Source: an uncultured Coriobacteriaceae bacterium (GTDB lineage: Bacteria; Actinomycetota; Coriobacteriia; Coriobacteriales; UMGS124). Taken from it: a DNA stretch of 5,410 bases. Below, in pieces: positions 1-5,328 of the stretch (its first letter is position 1; the number at the start of each line of letters is the position of its first letter). The DNA lies in NCBI GenBank assembly GCA_900555105.1, contig USJP01000136.1, forward strand, positions 1 through 5,410. Direction: 5' to 3'. Under the pieces are notes generated by a model that worked only from the letters and a program-made list of their open reading frames with translations, was not told where the DNA came from and made no database searches. A program made the translations under genes and the position numbers.

Positions 1-220
1 CAGCCAATGCGCGACGCTCGGCATGCTCCTGCCCGTAGCACGCGTGCCAGCCCTCGCCGATCACGCGCCCGTCACGCACGATAACCGCACCCACCAGCGG
101 GTTGGGGTTCGTATGCCCCGCACCGCACGCCGCAAGCTCCAGCGCCCTGCGCATGAACGCAACATCGAGGGCCTCCCCCTGACCCACCCCTTCGAGCTGC
201 GTACCTACCGTCCCTGCCAT
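1..220 (-). CDS. ribD: RibD, riboflavin biosynthesis deaminase/reductase (N-terminal part, runs off the left edge)
   Basis: RibD makes an early intermediate of riboflavin in the cytoplasm. Its N-terminal domain is a zinc-dependent deaminase acting on diaminohydroxyphosphoribosylaminopyrimidine, and its C-terminal domain is an NADPH reductase. Only the first 73 residues are inside the window. Seen directly: after about 20 poorly conserved residues comes FMRRALELAACGAGHTNPNP (22-41), then LVGAVIVRDGRVIGEGWHA (42-60), then HAE at 66-68. In the cytidine-deaminase fold of RibD, this His is a zinc ligand and the Glu is the catalytic proton shuttle. The TNPNPLVGAV block separates RibD from tRNA adenosine deaminases such as TadA. 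The start is the ATG at 220-218, preceded by a GGAGG/AAGG stretch at 227-236; an in-frame GTG lies directly upstream and cannot be excluded. The FMN riboswitch upstream on the same strand independently supports a riboflavin gene, probably the first of an operon continuing leftwards. The reductase domain is not visible. Confidence 0.93.
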   Translation of the reverse strand, partial: MAGTVGTQLEGVGQGEALDVAFMRRALELAACGAGHTNPNPLVGAVIVRDGRVIGEGWHACYGQEHAERRALA

Positions 221-273
221 CACAAACCTTTCCTCCCGTAGCGGCAGAAGGTCGGCGAGTCTCTCAGGGCATG

Positions 274-306
274 AAAAAAGCCCGCCGGCCATCTGCCGAC
301 GGGCTT
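274..306 (-). terminator. Intrinsic terminator of the FMN riboswitch leader
   Basis: Read on the minus strand, GCCCGTCGGC (304-295) pairs with GCCGGCGGGC (289-280) through ten base pairs including one G-U, around a five-base loop, and is followed directly by six T (279-274). It lies between the riboswitch and the ribD start, so it is best read as the attenuator: FMN-bound aptamer favours this hairpin and stops transcription before ribD. Confidence 0.9.
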
Positions 307-332
307 CATGGATTCTCGGAATGCGTCTAAGG

Positions 333-358
333 ACGGGGGACGCCTGCGCGCCTCCCGC
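333..358 (-). other. Hairpin between FMN aptamer and terminator
   Basis: On the minus strand, GCGGGAGGCG (358-349) can pair with CGTCCCCCGT (342-333) with one mismatch and two G-U pairs, around a six-base loop. It sits in the linker between aptamer and terminator and has no T-run after it. It may be a spacer or a folding intermediate of the expression platform. The function is unknown. Confidence 0.4.
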
Positions 359-370
359 AACCAAAAAACG

Positions 371-510
371 TCATTCGCTGCTCTTCCATCCGGACTGTAC
401 CGTTGGCCCTGGGTTCGCACCAGATCCTGCCCCTATTGGGGCTCGCGGGCTCCGAGAGTTGCCTCCCGATCACCGCCAGTGAGGAATTGCACCTCGCCCT
501 GAACAGATGA
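371..510 (-). promoter_or_regulatory. FMN riboswitch (RFN element)
   Basis: This RNA element binds flavin mononucleotide and represses riboflavin genes when FMN is plentiful. Read on the minus strand, it shows the family's conserved blocks in order. P1 is TCATCTGTTC paired with GAGCAGCGAATGA. P2 is a GAGG/CCTC hairpin (495-481) enclosing TGCAATT, followed by the ACTGGCGGTGA block. Next come GGAGCCCGCGAGC, a variable P4 stem GCCCC/GGGGC (442-429), the GATCTGGTGCGAACCCAG hairpin (P5, about 423-409), GGCCAACGGTACAGTCCGG (P6), and the closing GATGGAAGAG. The order and spacing match the six-helix junction of the family, and no expected helix is missing. The element begins a few bases downstream of the predicted promoter and is followed by a terminator and ribD, so control at transcription termination is the natural reading. 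Confidence 0.96.
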
Positions 511-524
511 CTATGTTGCGGCGT

Positions 525-554
525 ATCCTAACCCCACCGCCCCACAAAACGCAA
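525..554 (-). promoter_or_regulatory. Predicted sigma-70-like promoter of the ribD leader
   Basis: Read on the minus strand, TTGCGT (554-549) and TAGGAT (530-525) are separated by 18 bases, matching -35 and -10 hexamers at four of six positions each. Transcription would start near 518, a few bases before the first riboswitch helix. Upstream (555-590) is an unusually AT-rich stretch that could act as an UP element. This is a motif-based prediction only. Confidence 0.55.
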
Positions 555-943
555 GCAAAATCTAGAAAAAGTTTCCTTCAAGAAAGTTTTACCTGGTAGG
601 AGGGGTCGTCTGGTTGGGCCCACAACCCCCAAAACGCCGCATCGGCCACCCCATCGTTTCAAAGTGCACGGACGAGGCCCCATAACCGGTCAGGGGGACC
701 GGCGACTGCTGGCATCGCACTCATCCAACGCGACACACAAGTCAACGCATCAGCAGTGCCCCGTCTATCCAGACGCTAACATACTCGCCGGCGTACCCAT
801 CGGCATACGCCACGCTATCGGCGACGAGGCGGCCTGCGCCTCGCCCGCCCGCACGCCCCATTTCGTCTACACTCGGAAAGCCCCGCCCTTCCCTCCTCAG
901 ACCCATTCGCATAACCTCGCCTGGTACCGGAGCCATTCAGTGC
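555..943. other. Non-coding stretch between the ribD promoter and the transporter promoter
   Basis: No convincing gene is visible on either strand. The first 36 bases are AT-rich and hold a direct repeat AAAGTTT (568-574 and 583-589). From about 686 to 849 there are several inverted repeats in a row: CCGGT/ACCGG (686-690, 698-702), GGCgACTGCTG/CAGCAGTGCC (701-711, 751-760), GGCGTA/TACGCC (790-795, 806-811), and a tight hairpin CGAGGCG/CGCCTCG with a five-base loop (825-831, 837-843). None is followed by a T-run. They could be a structured RNA, regulator sites, or chance pairing in GC-rich DNA. Confidence 0.5.
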
Positions 944-949
944 TATAGT
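941..949 (+). promoter_or_regulatory. Predicted extended -10 promoter of the transporter gene
   Basis: TGCTATAGT fits the extended -10 form TGnTATAAT with one mismatch. There is no good -35 hexamer 16-18 bases upstream, which is common for extended -10 promoters. The predicted start of transcription is about 955-957, roughly 55 bases before the translation start. Confidence 0.6.
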
Positions 950-958
950 GAACCGACT

Positions 959-981
959 GCCCCGCCGACAAGGTGCGGGGC
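959..981 (+). other. Leader hairpin at the 5' end of the transporter mRNA
   Basis: GCCCCGC (959-965) pairs perfectly with GCGGGGC (975-981) around a nine-base loop. It lies almost exactly at the predicted transcript 5' end, with no T-run after it and the ribosome site free about 16 bases downstream. A 5'-end stabilising stem is the simplest explanation. A protein operator is also possible. Confidence 0.5.
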
Positions 982-997
982 GCACGGCAACGGATTC

Positions 998-1002
998 AGG
1001 AG
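998..1002 (+). promoter_or_regulatory. Ribosome binding site that decides the transporter start
   Basis: AGGAG lies seven bases before the ATG at 1010 and one base before an in-frame ATG at 1004. The spacing selects the 1010 start, shortening the protein by two residues. Confidence 0.7.
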
Positions 1003-1009
1003 CATGCAG

Positions 1010-2440
1010 ATGAAATCGAGCATCGAGGCCCCCGCAGTGTCCGAAAAGCCGTCGCGCGAACAGTTCGCCTCACGGGTGGGCTTTCTCTTCGCGGCGGCGG
1101 GATGCGCCATCGGACTGGGCAATATCTGGCGTTTCCCCTACATCACCGGCCAATATGGCGGAGCTGCTTTTGTCGTAATCTACCTGGTGTTTTTGCTTGT
1201 CTTCTCGCTTCCCATCCTTATCTTTGAGTTCACGTGCGGCCGCGGCTCCCACAAGGGCATCGCGCGCAGCTTCGACGTGCTCGAGCCCAAGGGAACCAAG
1301 TGGCATTGGGCAAAATGGCTCGGCCTCGTAGGCAGCTACCTGCTCATGATGTTCTACGCTGCGGTTGCCGGCTGGATGCTCGACTACACGGTGAAGAGCG
1401 CAGCGGGTGCCTTCGAGGGCGTCGGCGCCGGGGGGGTGGAAGCCGTCTTTGGCACCATGCTGTCCAACCCCGGCGAGATGATCGCCTGCCTGGCGGTGGT
1501 CGTCGTGTTCGGCGCCGTCGTCACAAGCTTCGGTTTGCAAAAAGGCATCGAGCGTGCAAGCAAGGTGCTCATGTCCCTTCTGTTTGTGCTGCTCATTGTG
1601 CTGTGCGTGCGCGCCGTGACGCTGCCGGGCGCAGGCGAGGGCCTGTCCTTCTACCTCATGCCCGACTTCGGCAAGCTCTTCGCCAACGGACCCGAGGGCT
1701 TCACCGACGCGGTGTTCGCCGCCATGGGCCAGGCGTTCTTCACGCTCGGCGTGGGCGTGGGCTCCATGAGCGTGTTCGGCAGCTACATGAGCCCGGAGCG
1801 CTCCATCACCGGCGAGAGCGTGCGCATCGCGGGCCTCGACACGCTCGTAGCCCTCATGGCCGGCCTCATCATCTTCCCCACCTGCTTCACCTTCGGCGTG
1901 GAACCCGGGTCGGGTCCGGGCCTCGTCTTCATCACGCTGCCCGCAGTGTTCCAGCAAATGTGGATGGGTCGCCTCTGGTCGACGCTCTTCTTCCTGTTCA
2001 TGAGCTTCGCGGCGCTCTCAACCATCGTCACCGTGTTCGAGAACATCATGGCGTTCAGCATCGACCAGTGGGGCATCAGCCGCAAGAAAGCCTGTGCCAT
2101 AAACGGTGTGCTGCTCTTCGCGCTGGGCCTGCCCTGCATCCTGGGCTACAACCTGTGGTCGGCGTTCCAAGTGCCCGGCATCGGCGACATCCAGTCGCTT
2201 GAGGACTTCATCCTCTCCAACAACATCCTGTCCATCGGCGCACTCGTGTTCCTGCTGTTCTGCACCACCAAGCGTGGCTGGGGCTGGAAGGCGTTCCTGG
2301 CCGAGGTCGACAAGGGCGACGGCATGAAGTTCCCGGCCTGGGCACGCGTGTATGTGTCCTACGTGCTGCCCGTGCTCATCATCATCGTGTGGGTCGGCGG
2401 CTGGATCCCCGTCATCAGCACATGGCTGGGGATGGCATAG
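1010..2440 (+). CDS. Sodium:amino-acid symporter of the NSS (LeuT/MhsT) family
   Basis: This inner-membrane carrier uses the sodium gradient to import a small solute, most likely an amino acid. The 476 residues form 11 predicted helices (about 24-44, 50-72, 99-122, 157-176, 185-206, 231-259, 270-296, 320-352, 358-381, 396-418 and 444-468), the usual bacterial form lacking LeuT helix 12. TM1 carries GCAIGLGNIWRFPY (31-44). TM3 has the substrate-contacting Tyr (Y116, like LeuT Y108). TM6 is unwound at GQAFFTLGVGVG (240-251), and TM8 has SFAALST with S337/T338 matching the hydroxyls of sodium site 2. R41 and D399 correspond to the LeuT outer gate pair R30/D404. G35 sits where monoamine transporters have Asp, which argues for a carboxylate-bearing substrate. 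The ATG at 1010 is preferred because AGGAG (998-1002) is seven bases away; the ATG at 1004 is only one base from it. The gene has its own promoter and terminator, so it appears monocistronic. The exact substrate cannot be read from the sequence. Confidence 0.94.
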   Translation: MKSSIEAPAVSEKPSREQFASRVGFLFAAAGCAIGLGNIWRFPYITGQYGGAAFVVIYLVFLLVFSLPILIFEFTCGRGSHKGIARSFDVLEPKGTKWHWAKWLGLVGSYLLMMFYAAVAGWMLDYTVKSAAGAFEGVGAGGVEAVFGTMLSNPGEMIACLAVVVVFGAVVTSFGLQKGIERASKVLMSLLFVLLIVLCVRAVTLPGAGEGLSFYLMPDFGKLFANGPEGFTDAVFAAMGQAFFTLGVGVGSMSVFGSYMSPERSITGESVRIAGLDTLVALMAGLIIFPTCFTFGVEPGSGPGLVFITLPAVFQQMWMGRLWSTLFFLFMSFAALSTIVTVFENIMAFSIDQWGISRKKACAINGVLLFALGLPCILGYNLWSAFQVPGIGDIQSLEDFILSNNILSIGALVFLLFCTTKRGWGWKAFLAEVDKGDGMKFPAWARVYVSYVLPVLIIIVWVGGWIPVISTWLGMA

Positions 2441-2484
2441 CGCCCGGGGCTGATGCCCGCACGAACAGTTTGATCGCGCCTCAG

Positions 2485-2518
2485 GGAGGCCCATCTGTGC
2501 AGGTGGGCCTCCTTTTTT
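2485..2518 (+). terminator. Strong intrinsic terminator of the transporter gene
   Basis: GGAGGCCCATCT (2485-2496) pairs with AGGTGGGCCTCC (2501-2512) over 12 base pairs with one G-U and a GTGC loop, followed by six T. It lies 45 bases after the stop codon. There is no A-run upstream, so it should work mainly for plus-strand transcription and not for the minus-strand cobI transcript coming the other way. Confidence 0.95.
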
Positions 2519-2534
2519 GTGCACAGTGGAAATG

Positions 2535-2584
2535 CCGGCGGTGGGATATTGGACAATAGCGGGAAATCAATGCGAGGCCGCCGG
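2535..2584. repeat. Nested inverted repeats
   Basis: The outer arms CCGGCGG (2535-2541) and CCGCCGG (2578-2584) are perfect complements. Between them lies a short near-palindrome TATTG-GA-CAATA (2547-2558). The pattern could be a regulator site or an RNA fold, or chance. Confidence 0.4.
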
Positions 2585-2867
2585 TAAAACCTTGGACTAG
2601 ATGCGCGCCATCAGTCAATTCAGCCGATGAAGGGAATATCGCTTCCTACCTGCCACTGACAGCAGCAAACTCACCCCGGGATGCAATTTCATACGATAAT
2701 CGCCATTGGGCGAGCAATGGGTTGAAGAATCTCACGTTTCTCAGTCGAAACGAGCTCGCTGGCGTTGGATTTCTCAACCTATAGCTCGCAAAACATGGCC
2801 ATCGGGAACCCGGAAGCTATCCGCACACCTCTTCGCCTGCCCCCGGCGATTAGACACCGGCCACAAG

Positions 2868-2893
2868 CCGTCACCTCACGGCAAGCGTCGCGA
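2868..2893. repeat. Degenerate copy of the last 26 bases around the cobI stop codon
   Basis: Bases 2868-2893 match 2924-2949 at 22 of 26 positions, without gaps, 56 bases apart. The right-hand copy spans the last six codons and the stop of cobI plus three bases. The left-hand copy keeps the stop triplet in the same register. It looks like an old tandem duplication of the gene end or a small dispersed repeat. Confidence 0.55.
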
Positions 2894-2923
2894 CCACGCA
2901 GGTCGCAAGAACGCTCATCCATA

Positions 2924-2949
2924 CCGTCACTTCACCACAAGCGTCGTGA
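2924..2949. repeat. Partner copy overlapping the cobI stop codon
   Basis: This is the in-gene member of the 26-base pair described at 2868-2893. It encodes the C-terminal residues FTTLVVK and the TGA stop on the minus strand. Confidence 0.55.
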
Positions 2950-3652
2950 AATAGCTGGGGTGTTCGGCCGGGTCGAAAGAGGCAGGGTCCCGACAGACAT
3001 GCTCGCTGGGCAGCCCGCAGTCAGTAACAAGCGAGGCGCAAGGCAGCTCGCCGCGACGCTCGAGAGCCTCGATGAGCTCGCCAAGTTTGCCGCACGGCTT
3101 CATGAGGACTTTCGTGCCCGGAAGGTCGAGCACCTCATCGATACAGTCGGCACACGCAGCCGAAGGCACCACATGCAGGGGCTCGTCCATCTTGGTAAGC
3201 CCCTCGCCCAGGCGGGCCGCCACGGCCGAGAGGCTCGTGACGCCAGGGATGACCTCGATGGCAAATCCACGTGCACGCAAGCCATCTGCCAGGTAAAAGA
3301 ACGACGAGAAGACACCTGGGTCGCCCAATGTGAGCACCGCGACGTCCTTGCCCTGCGCGAGTTGCTCGGCAATGAGCCCGACAGACTCCTCGTGCATGCG
3401 CTGGCGCTCCCCCGCATCGCGCGACATGGCAAACGGCAGGCGAATGATATCCTTGCCCTCCAAGTCCACCGCCTGCGCCGCAATATCGAGCGCTAGCGTA
3501 GCCCCGCCTCGCGTCTGAGGCGCCGCCACCACCTGGCACGCCCCTATCACGCGCGCCGCCTTAAGCGTGAGCAGCTCCGGATCGCCCGGCCCCACGCCCA
3601 CGCCGTAGCAGGTGCCCCATGCAACCGAATGAGGCTCTTGCATGCTCGCCAT
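2927..3652 (-). CDS. cobI: CobI/CbiL, precorrin-2 (cobalt-factor II) C20-methyltransferase
   Basis: This cytoplasmic enzyme transfers a methyl group from S-adenosylmethionine to C20 of precorrin-2 or its cobalt form on the way to vitamin B12. The 241 residues match the usual length for the family. Seen directly: YGVGVGPGDPELLTLKAARV near the N-terminus (16-35), the glycine-rich opening typical of tetrapyrrole methylases and closest to CobI/CbiL; LGDPGVFSSFFYL (109-121), a SAM-pocket block; EVIPGVTSLSAVAARLG (133-149); and KVLMKPCGKLGELIEAL (181-197). An anaerobe would use the cobalt-early route, so CbiL is the likelier functional name. The ATG at 3652 is chosen because GGAG (3662-3659) lies six bases upstream; a TTG at 3694 would overlap the preceding gene, and another ATG lies at 3643. 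The gene follows the LuxR regulator on the same strand after a 28-base gap, suggesting co-transcription. No other corrin gene is visible, which is unusual for this enzyme. Confidence 0.92.
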   Translation of the reverse strand: MASMQEPHSVAWGTCYGVGVGPGDPELLTLKAARVIGACQVVAAPQTRGGATLALDIAAQAVDLEGKDIIRLPFAMSRDAGERQRMHEESVGLIAEQLAQGKDVAVLTLGDPGVFSSFFYLADGLRARGFAIEVIPGVTSLSAVAARLGEGLTKMDEPLHVVPSAACADCIDEVLDLPGTKVLMKPCGKLGELIEALERRGELPCASLVTDCGLPSEHVCRDPASFDPAEHPSYFTTLVVK

Positions 3653-3658
3653 CTCGCT

Positions 3659-3662
3659 CTCC
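3659..3662 (-). promoter_or_regulatory. Ribosome binding site that decides the cobI start
   Basis: Read on the minus strand, GGAG stands six bases before the ATG at 3652-3650, inside the short gap after the LuxR stop codon. This supports translation from 3652 and separate initiation within a shared transcript. Confidence 0.65.
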
Positions 3663-3680
3663 AACCCCAACCAGCAGCTC

Positions 3681-5102
3681 TCATAGCAGGTCAATCAGCT
3701 CCTGCTGGCTATGAATGCCGCACTTCTCGTAAATGTGACGTACATGATACTTGAGCGTGTTCTTGGTAATGGCGAGCTCCTCAGTAACACGCGTGGCATT
3801 CTTGCCGCGAGCAAGCAGGGCAAAGACTTCGCCCTCACGCTCCGTCAAGCCAAAGGACGCGGCAAGCTCGCGGCAACGTTGCTCGATGCCCGCATCATAT
3901 CCCGCGCCAGACAGCTCAGAAGCATCCATCTGGCCCAAATCAGCTGGGATGACGGCAATCTCCTGGACGCCCTCGATTGTCTTGTCGAATCCAAAGTCGC
4001 GGATGGAATAGAGCGTGTAGACACAGATACCCGCAAACATGGCCGCCACCAGGCACTTGGCAAGAAAATGTCCCTCGGTACCTAAGCCCGTGGCGAAAAT
4101 GCCCAGTTGGGCACCGACCTCAATGCCCGCATAGTAGACGGCGTAACCCCACGCAACAGTCGACAGGGCTCCCGCCTTGCTCCGCGCTGCAACTGCGGCA
4201 AGGGCAAGACACATGAGCAGGCCAAACACTTCACTACTCGCCGTGAGCGCAACGCTCGCATGCCGCACAAGAAATGGCTCGTCGACAAGAACAAGTAGGA
4301 AGCCCACCATTACAAGAATAAAAGCGGCGTTGAAGAGAACGTCAACCCTAAACGAAAGCCGCCGCATCAAGACGTATGCCACAATGCCCAGAAACACTGC
4401 CGCAAGCACACCGTTGAGGAGCAAGCCTCCATCGGCGTGCTCGTAACGCAGGCCAAAACCGTATGCGGTACAGAACAAGAAGGTATACACAAACAAGTCG
4501 TGACTCAGGGGCAAGACGGATCGCGGAGCCGTGAGCGCCGCGTCAACGGCCGGCTCGGCGCAAGCAAATGCGCGGAACTCCCCTCTTGCTTGCCAAAAGA
4601 TACAACCCAACACAACCAGCGTGAACACAGCATCGACAACAGCCGTAACCACGTAGCCGCCCAGGCCCACCAACCACGCGAGCGGTACCGAAAGGGCGCT
4701 GCCCAAAGCAAGCACGATAGCCATCTGCCACAGTCGCAATCGGGAAAGCAGCACGAGAAAGACAATGCTCTCCCACAGTCGCACAAGAGCAGTAAGGCAG
4801 GCCCCTGCGATGAGCGGCGTGACAAGCTGTTGGATTGAACCCCACCACGCAAGCAACACGCCGGCGGGGACGGTCAAGGCACACGCGGCCGACACGGCGG
4901 TGAAATTCACAGCACGCGGGGCATAACGAGCAATGAGCGCAAGACAAGCTGCGGCCACAACTTGGGCAAGCGTCGCCCAATCACGCTGCGAATCAACGAC
5001 ATCGCCCATGTTGAGCGGACCGTTGAAGAAGAATGCGTTCGTGTCCATCAGCGTCTCAACAACACAGAGCATGACCATGAGGCGCAACGTGCCTTTATCC
5101 AT
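3681..5102 (-). CDS. Membrane-spanning LuxR-family transcriptional regulator (12 helices plus C-terminal HTH)
   Basis: This 473-residue protein has two parts. Residues 1 to about 367 form 12 predicted membrane helices (for example 42-60, 68-87, 124-146, 151-170, 227-247, 253-273 and 347-366). A soluble linker (368-418) follows, then a LuxR-type helix-turn-helix (419-473). That domain opens with LTEREGEVFALLARGKN, continues with VTEELAITKNTLKYHVRHIY (440-459), and ends CGIHSQQELIDLL. The order matches the LuxR/GerE signature, so it should bind DNA while anchored in the membrane. There is no receiver, PAS or autoinducer domain, so the membrane part is the likely sensor. Proteins of this architecture are greatly expanded in Eggerthellaceae and often sit beside inducible redox enzymes. 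The probable target is the divergent Tat-signal gene at 5329. The start is uncertain: tandem ATGs at 5105 and 5102 follow GAGGA (5110-5106), and 5102 has the better spacing. A GTG at 5195 would add a polar extension with no ribosome site. Confidence 0.93.
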   Translation of the reverse strand: MDKGTLRLMVMLCVVETLMDTNAFFFNGPLNMGDVVDSQRDWATLAQVVAAACLALIARYAPRAVNFTAVSAACALTVPAGVLLAWWGSIQQLVTPLIAGACLTALVRLWESIVFLVLLSRLRLWQMAIVLALGSALSVPLAWLVGLGGYVVTAVVDAVFTLVVLGCIFWQARGEFRAFACAEPAVDAALTAPRSVLPLSHDLFVYTFLFCTAYGFGLRYEHADGGLLLNGVLAAVFLGIVAYVLMRRLSFRVDVLFNAAFILVMVGFLLVLVDEPFLVRHASVALTASSEVFGLLMCLALAAVAARSKAGALSTVAWGYAVYYAGIEVGAQLGIFATGLGTEGHFLAKCLVAAMFAGICVYTLYSIRDFGFDKTIEGVQEIAVIPADLGQMDASELSGAGYDAGIEQRCRELAASFGLTEREGEVFALLARGKNATRVTEELAITKNTLKYHVRHIYEKCGIHSQQELIDLL

Positions 5103-5328
5103 CATTCCTCGCCATTCGCCGCATTTACCAGCCACTTTGTTGTCACCACCCCAACAGGGCGGGACAAAACGACCCGTCCTCCCAGCCTCGCGCACGGCCT
5201 GCCACCCACCTGGGGCGGTCCCGGCGGAGTGGAAAGGCGAGCATCATTCGCAGTGCATTGTAACGCCGTGGCCCATGCAGCGCGACAACCCAATCGTACT
5301 GCACGACCCATATGAGAAAGGACCCACC
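5103..5328. promoter_or_regulatory. Divergent control region between the LuxR regulator and the Tat-signal gene
   Basis: These 226 bases must hold promoters for both genes. On the minus strand, TACAAT (5262-5257) is a good -10 candidate for the regulator, with no clear -35. TGCA occurs at 5254-5257, 5276-5279 and 5300-5303, about two helix turns apart, and the first two form the inverted pair TGCAT/ATGCA (5254-5258, 5275-5279). A further inverted pair TGTTG/CAACA lies at 5138-5142 and 5152-5156. No confident plus-strand promoter is visible, as would fit a gene needing an activator. All site assignments here are inference. Confidence 0.45.
5317..5322 (+). promoter_or_regulatory. Ribosome binding site of the Tat-signal gene
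   Basis: AAAGGA lies six bases before the ATG at 5329, at good spacing, and fixes the start of the partial gene at the right edge. Confidence 0.7.

Larger units (their letters stand above)
2519..2926. other. Gene-poor gap between the convergent transporter and cobI genes
   Basis: No convincing gene is visible. The stretch holds nested inverted repeats at 2535-2584, a CCATTG/CAATGG hairpin (2703-2708, 2715-2720), a CGAGCT/AGCTCG pair (2751-2756, 2783-2788), a GCGACC/GGTCGC hairpin (2890-2895, 2901-2906) and a degenerate copy of the cobI 3' end (2868-2893). No T-tailed terminator is seen for the cobI transcript on the minus strand. Four hundred bases is long for a convergent gap in such a genome, so decayed sequence or a small RNA is possible. 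Confidence 0.5.

Noticed and set aside
220..420. A short minus-strand open frame in the ribD leader
   Set aside because: It overlaps the FMN aptamer and the terminator, whose RNA structure explains the sequence. A leader peptide is not needed.
742..936. A 64-codon open frame on the minus strand opposite the transporter leader
   Set aside because: It has no ribosome site before its ATG and mixed codon use with many rare-type Arg codons. Its 5' part overlaps GC-rich hairpins and its product resembles no family I know. The last third reads somewhat protein-like, so it is not fully excluded.
1070..1957. A 295-codon open frame on the minus strand inside the transporter gene
   Set aside because: Its product is rich in His, Glu, Ala and Gly with no domain. 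It is the mirror of the transporter's third-position GC bias, a common artefact in high-GC genes.
1234..2202. A 322-codon plus-strand frame overlapping the transporter
   Set aside because: The Arg/His-rich product without hydrophobic structure is a frame shadow of the real gene, which has unmistakable NSS motifs.
2686..2720. GATAAT at 2695-2700 as a plus-strand promoter, and the CCATTG/CAATGG hairpin as a terminator
   Set aside because: There is no -35 at proper spacing and no gene downstream on that strand, and the hairpin has no T-run on either strand.
2890..2906. GCGACC/GGTCGC hairpin as the cobI terminator
   Set aside because: On the minus strand the stem is followed by mixed sequence with no T-run, so it does not meet the intrinsic terminator pattern.
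2779..2922. A 47-codon minus-strand frame just after cobI
   Set aside because: There is no ribosome site, the product is Arg/Cys-rich and unrecognisable, and it crosses the duplicated 26-base unit.
2765..3496. A 243-codon plus-strand frame opposite cobI
   Set aside because: It is antisense to a clear CobI/CbiL gene, with a basic, motif-free product.
3653..3694. TTG start at 3694 giving a 14-residue longer CobI overlapping the regulator's end
   Set aside because: A TTG start without a spaced ribosome site is weaker than the ATG at 3652, which has GGAG at six bases. The added residues are not family-like.
4000..5102. Reading the 12-helix part of the regulator as a separate major-facilitator transporter
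   Set aside because: The frame is continuous through the linker into the LuxR helix-turn-helix with no internal stop, and the helices lack classical transporter loop motifs. The fusion is a known Eggerthellaceae architecture.
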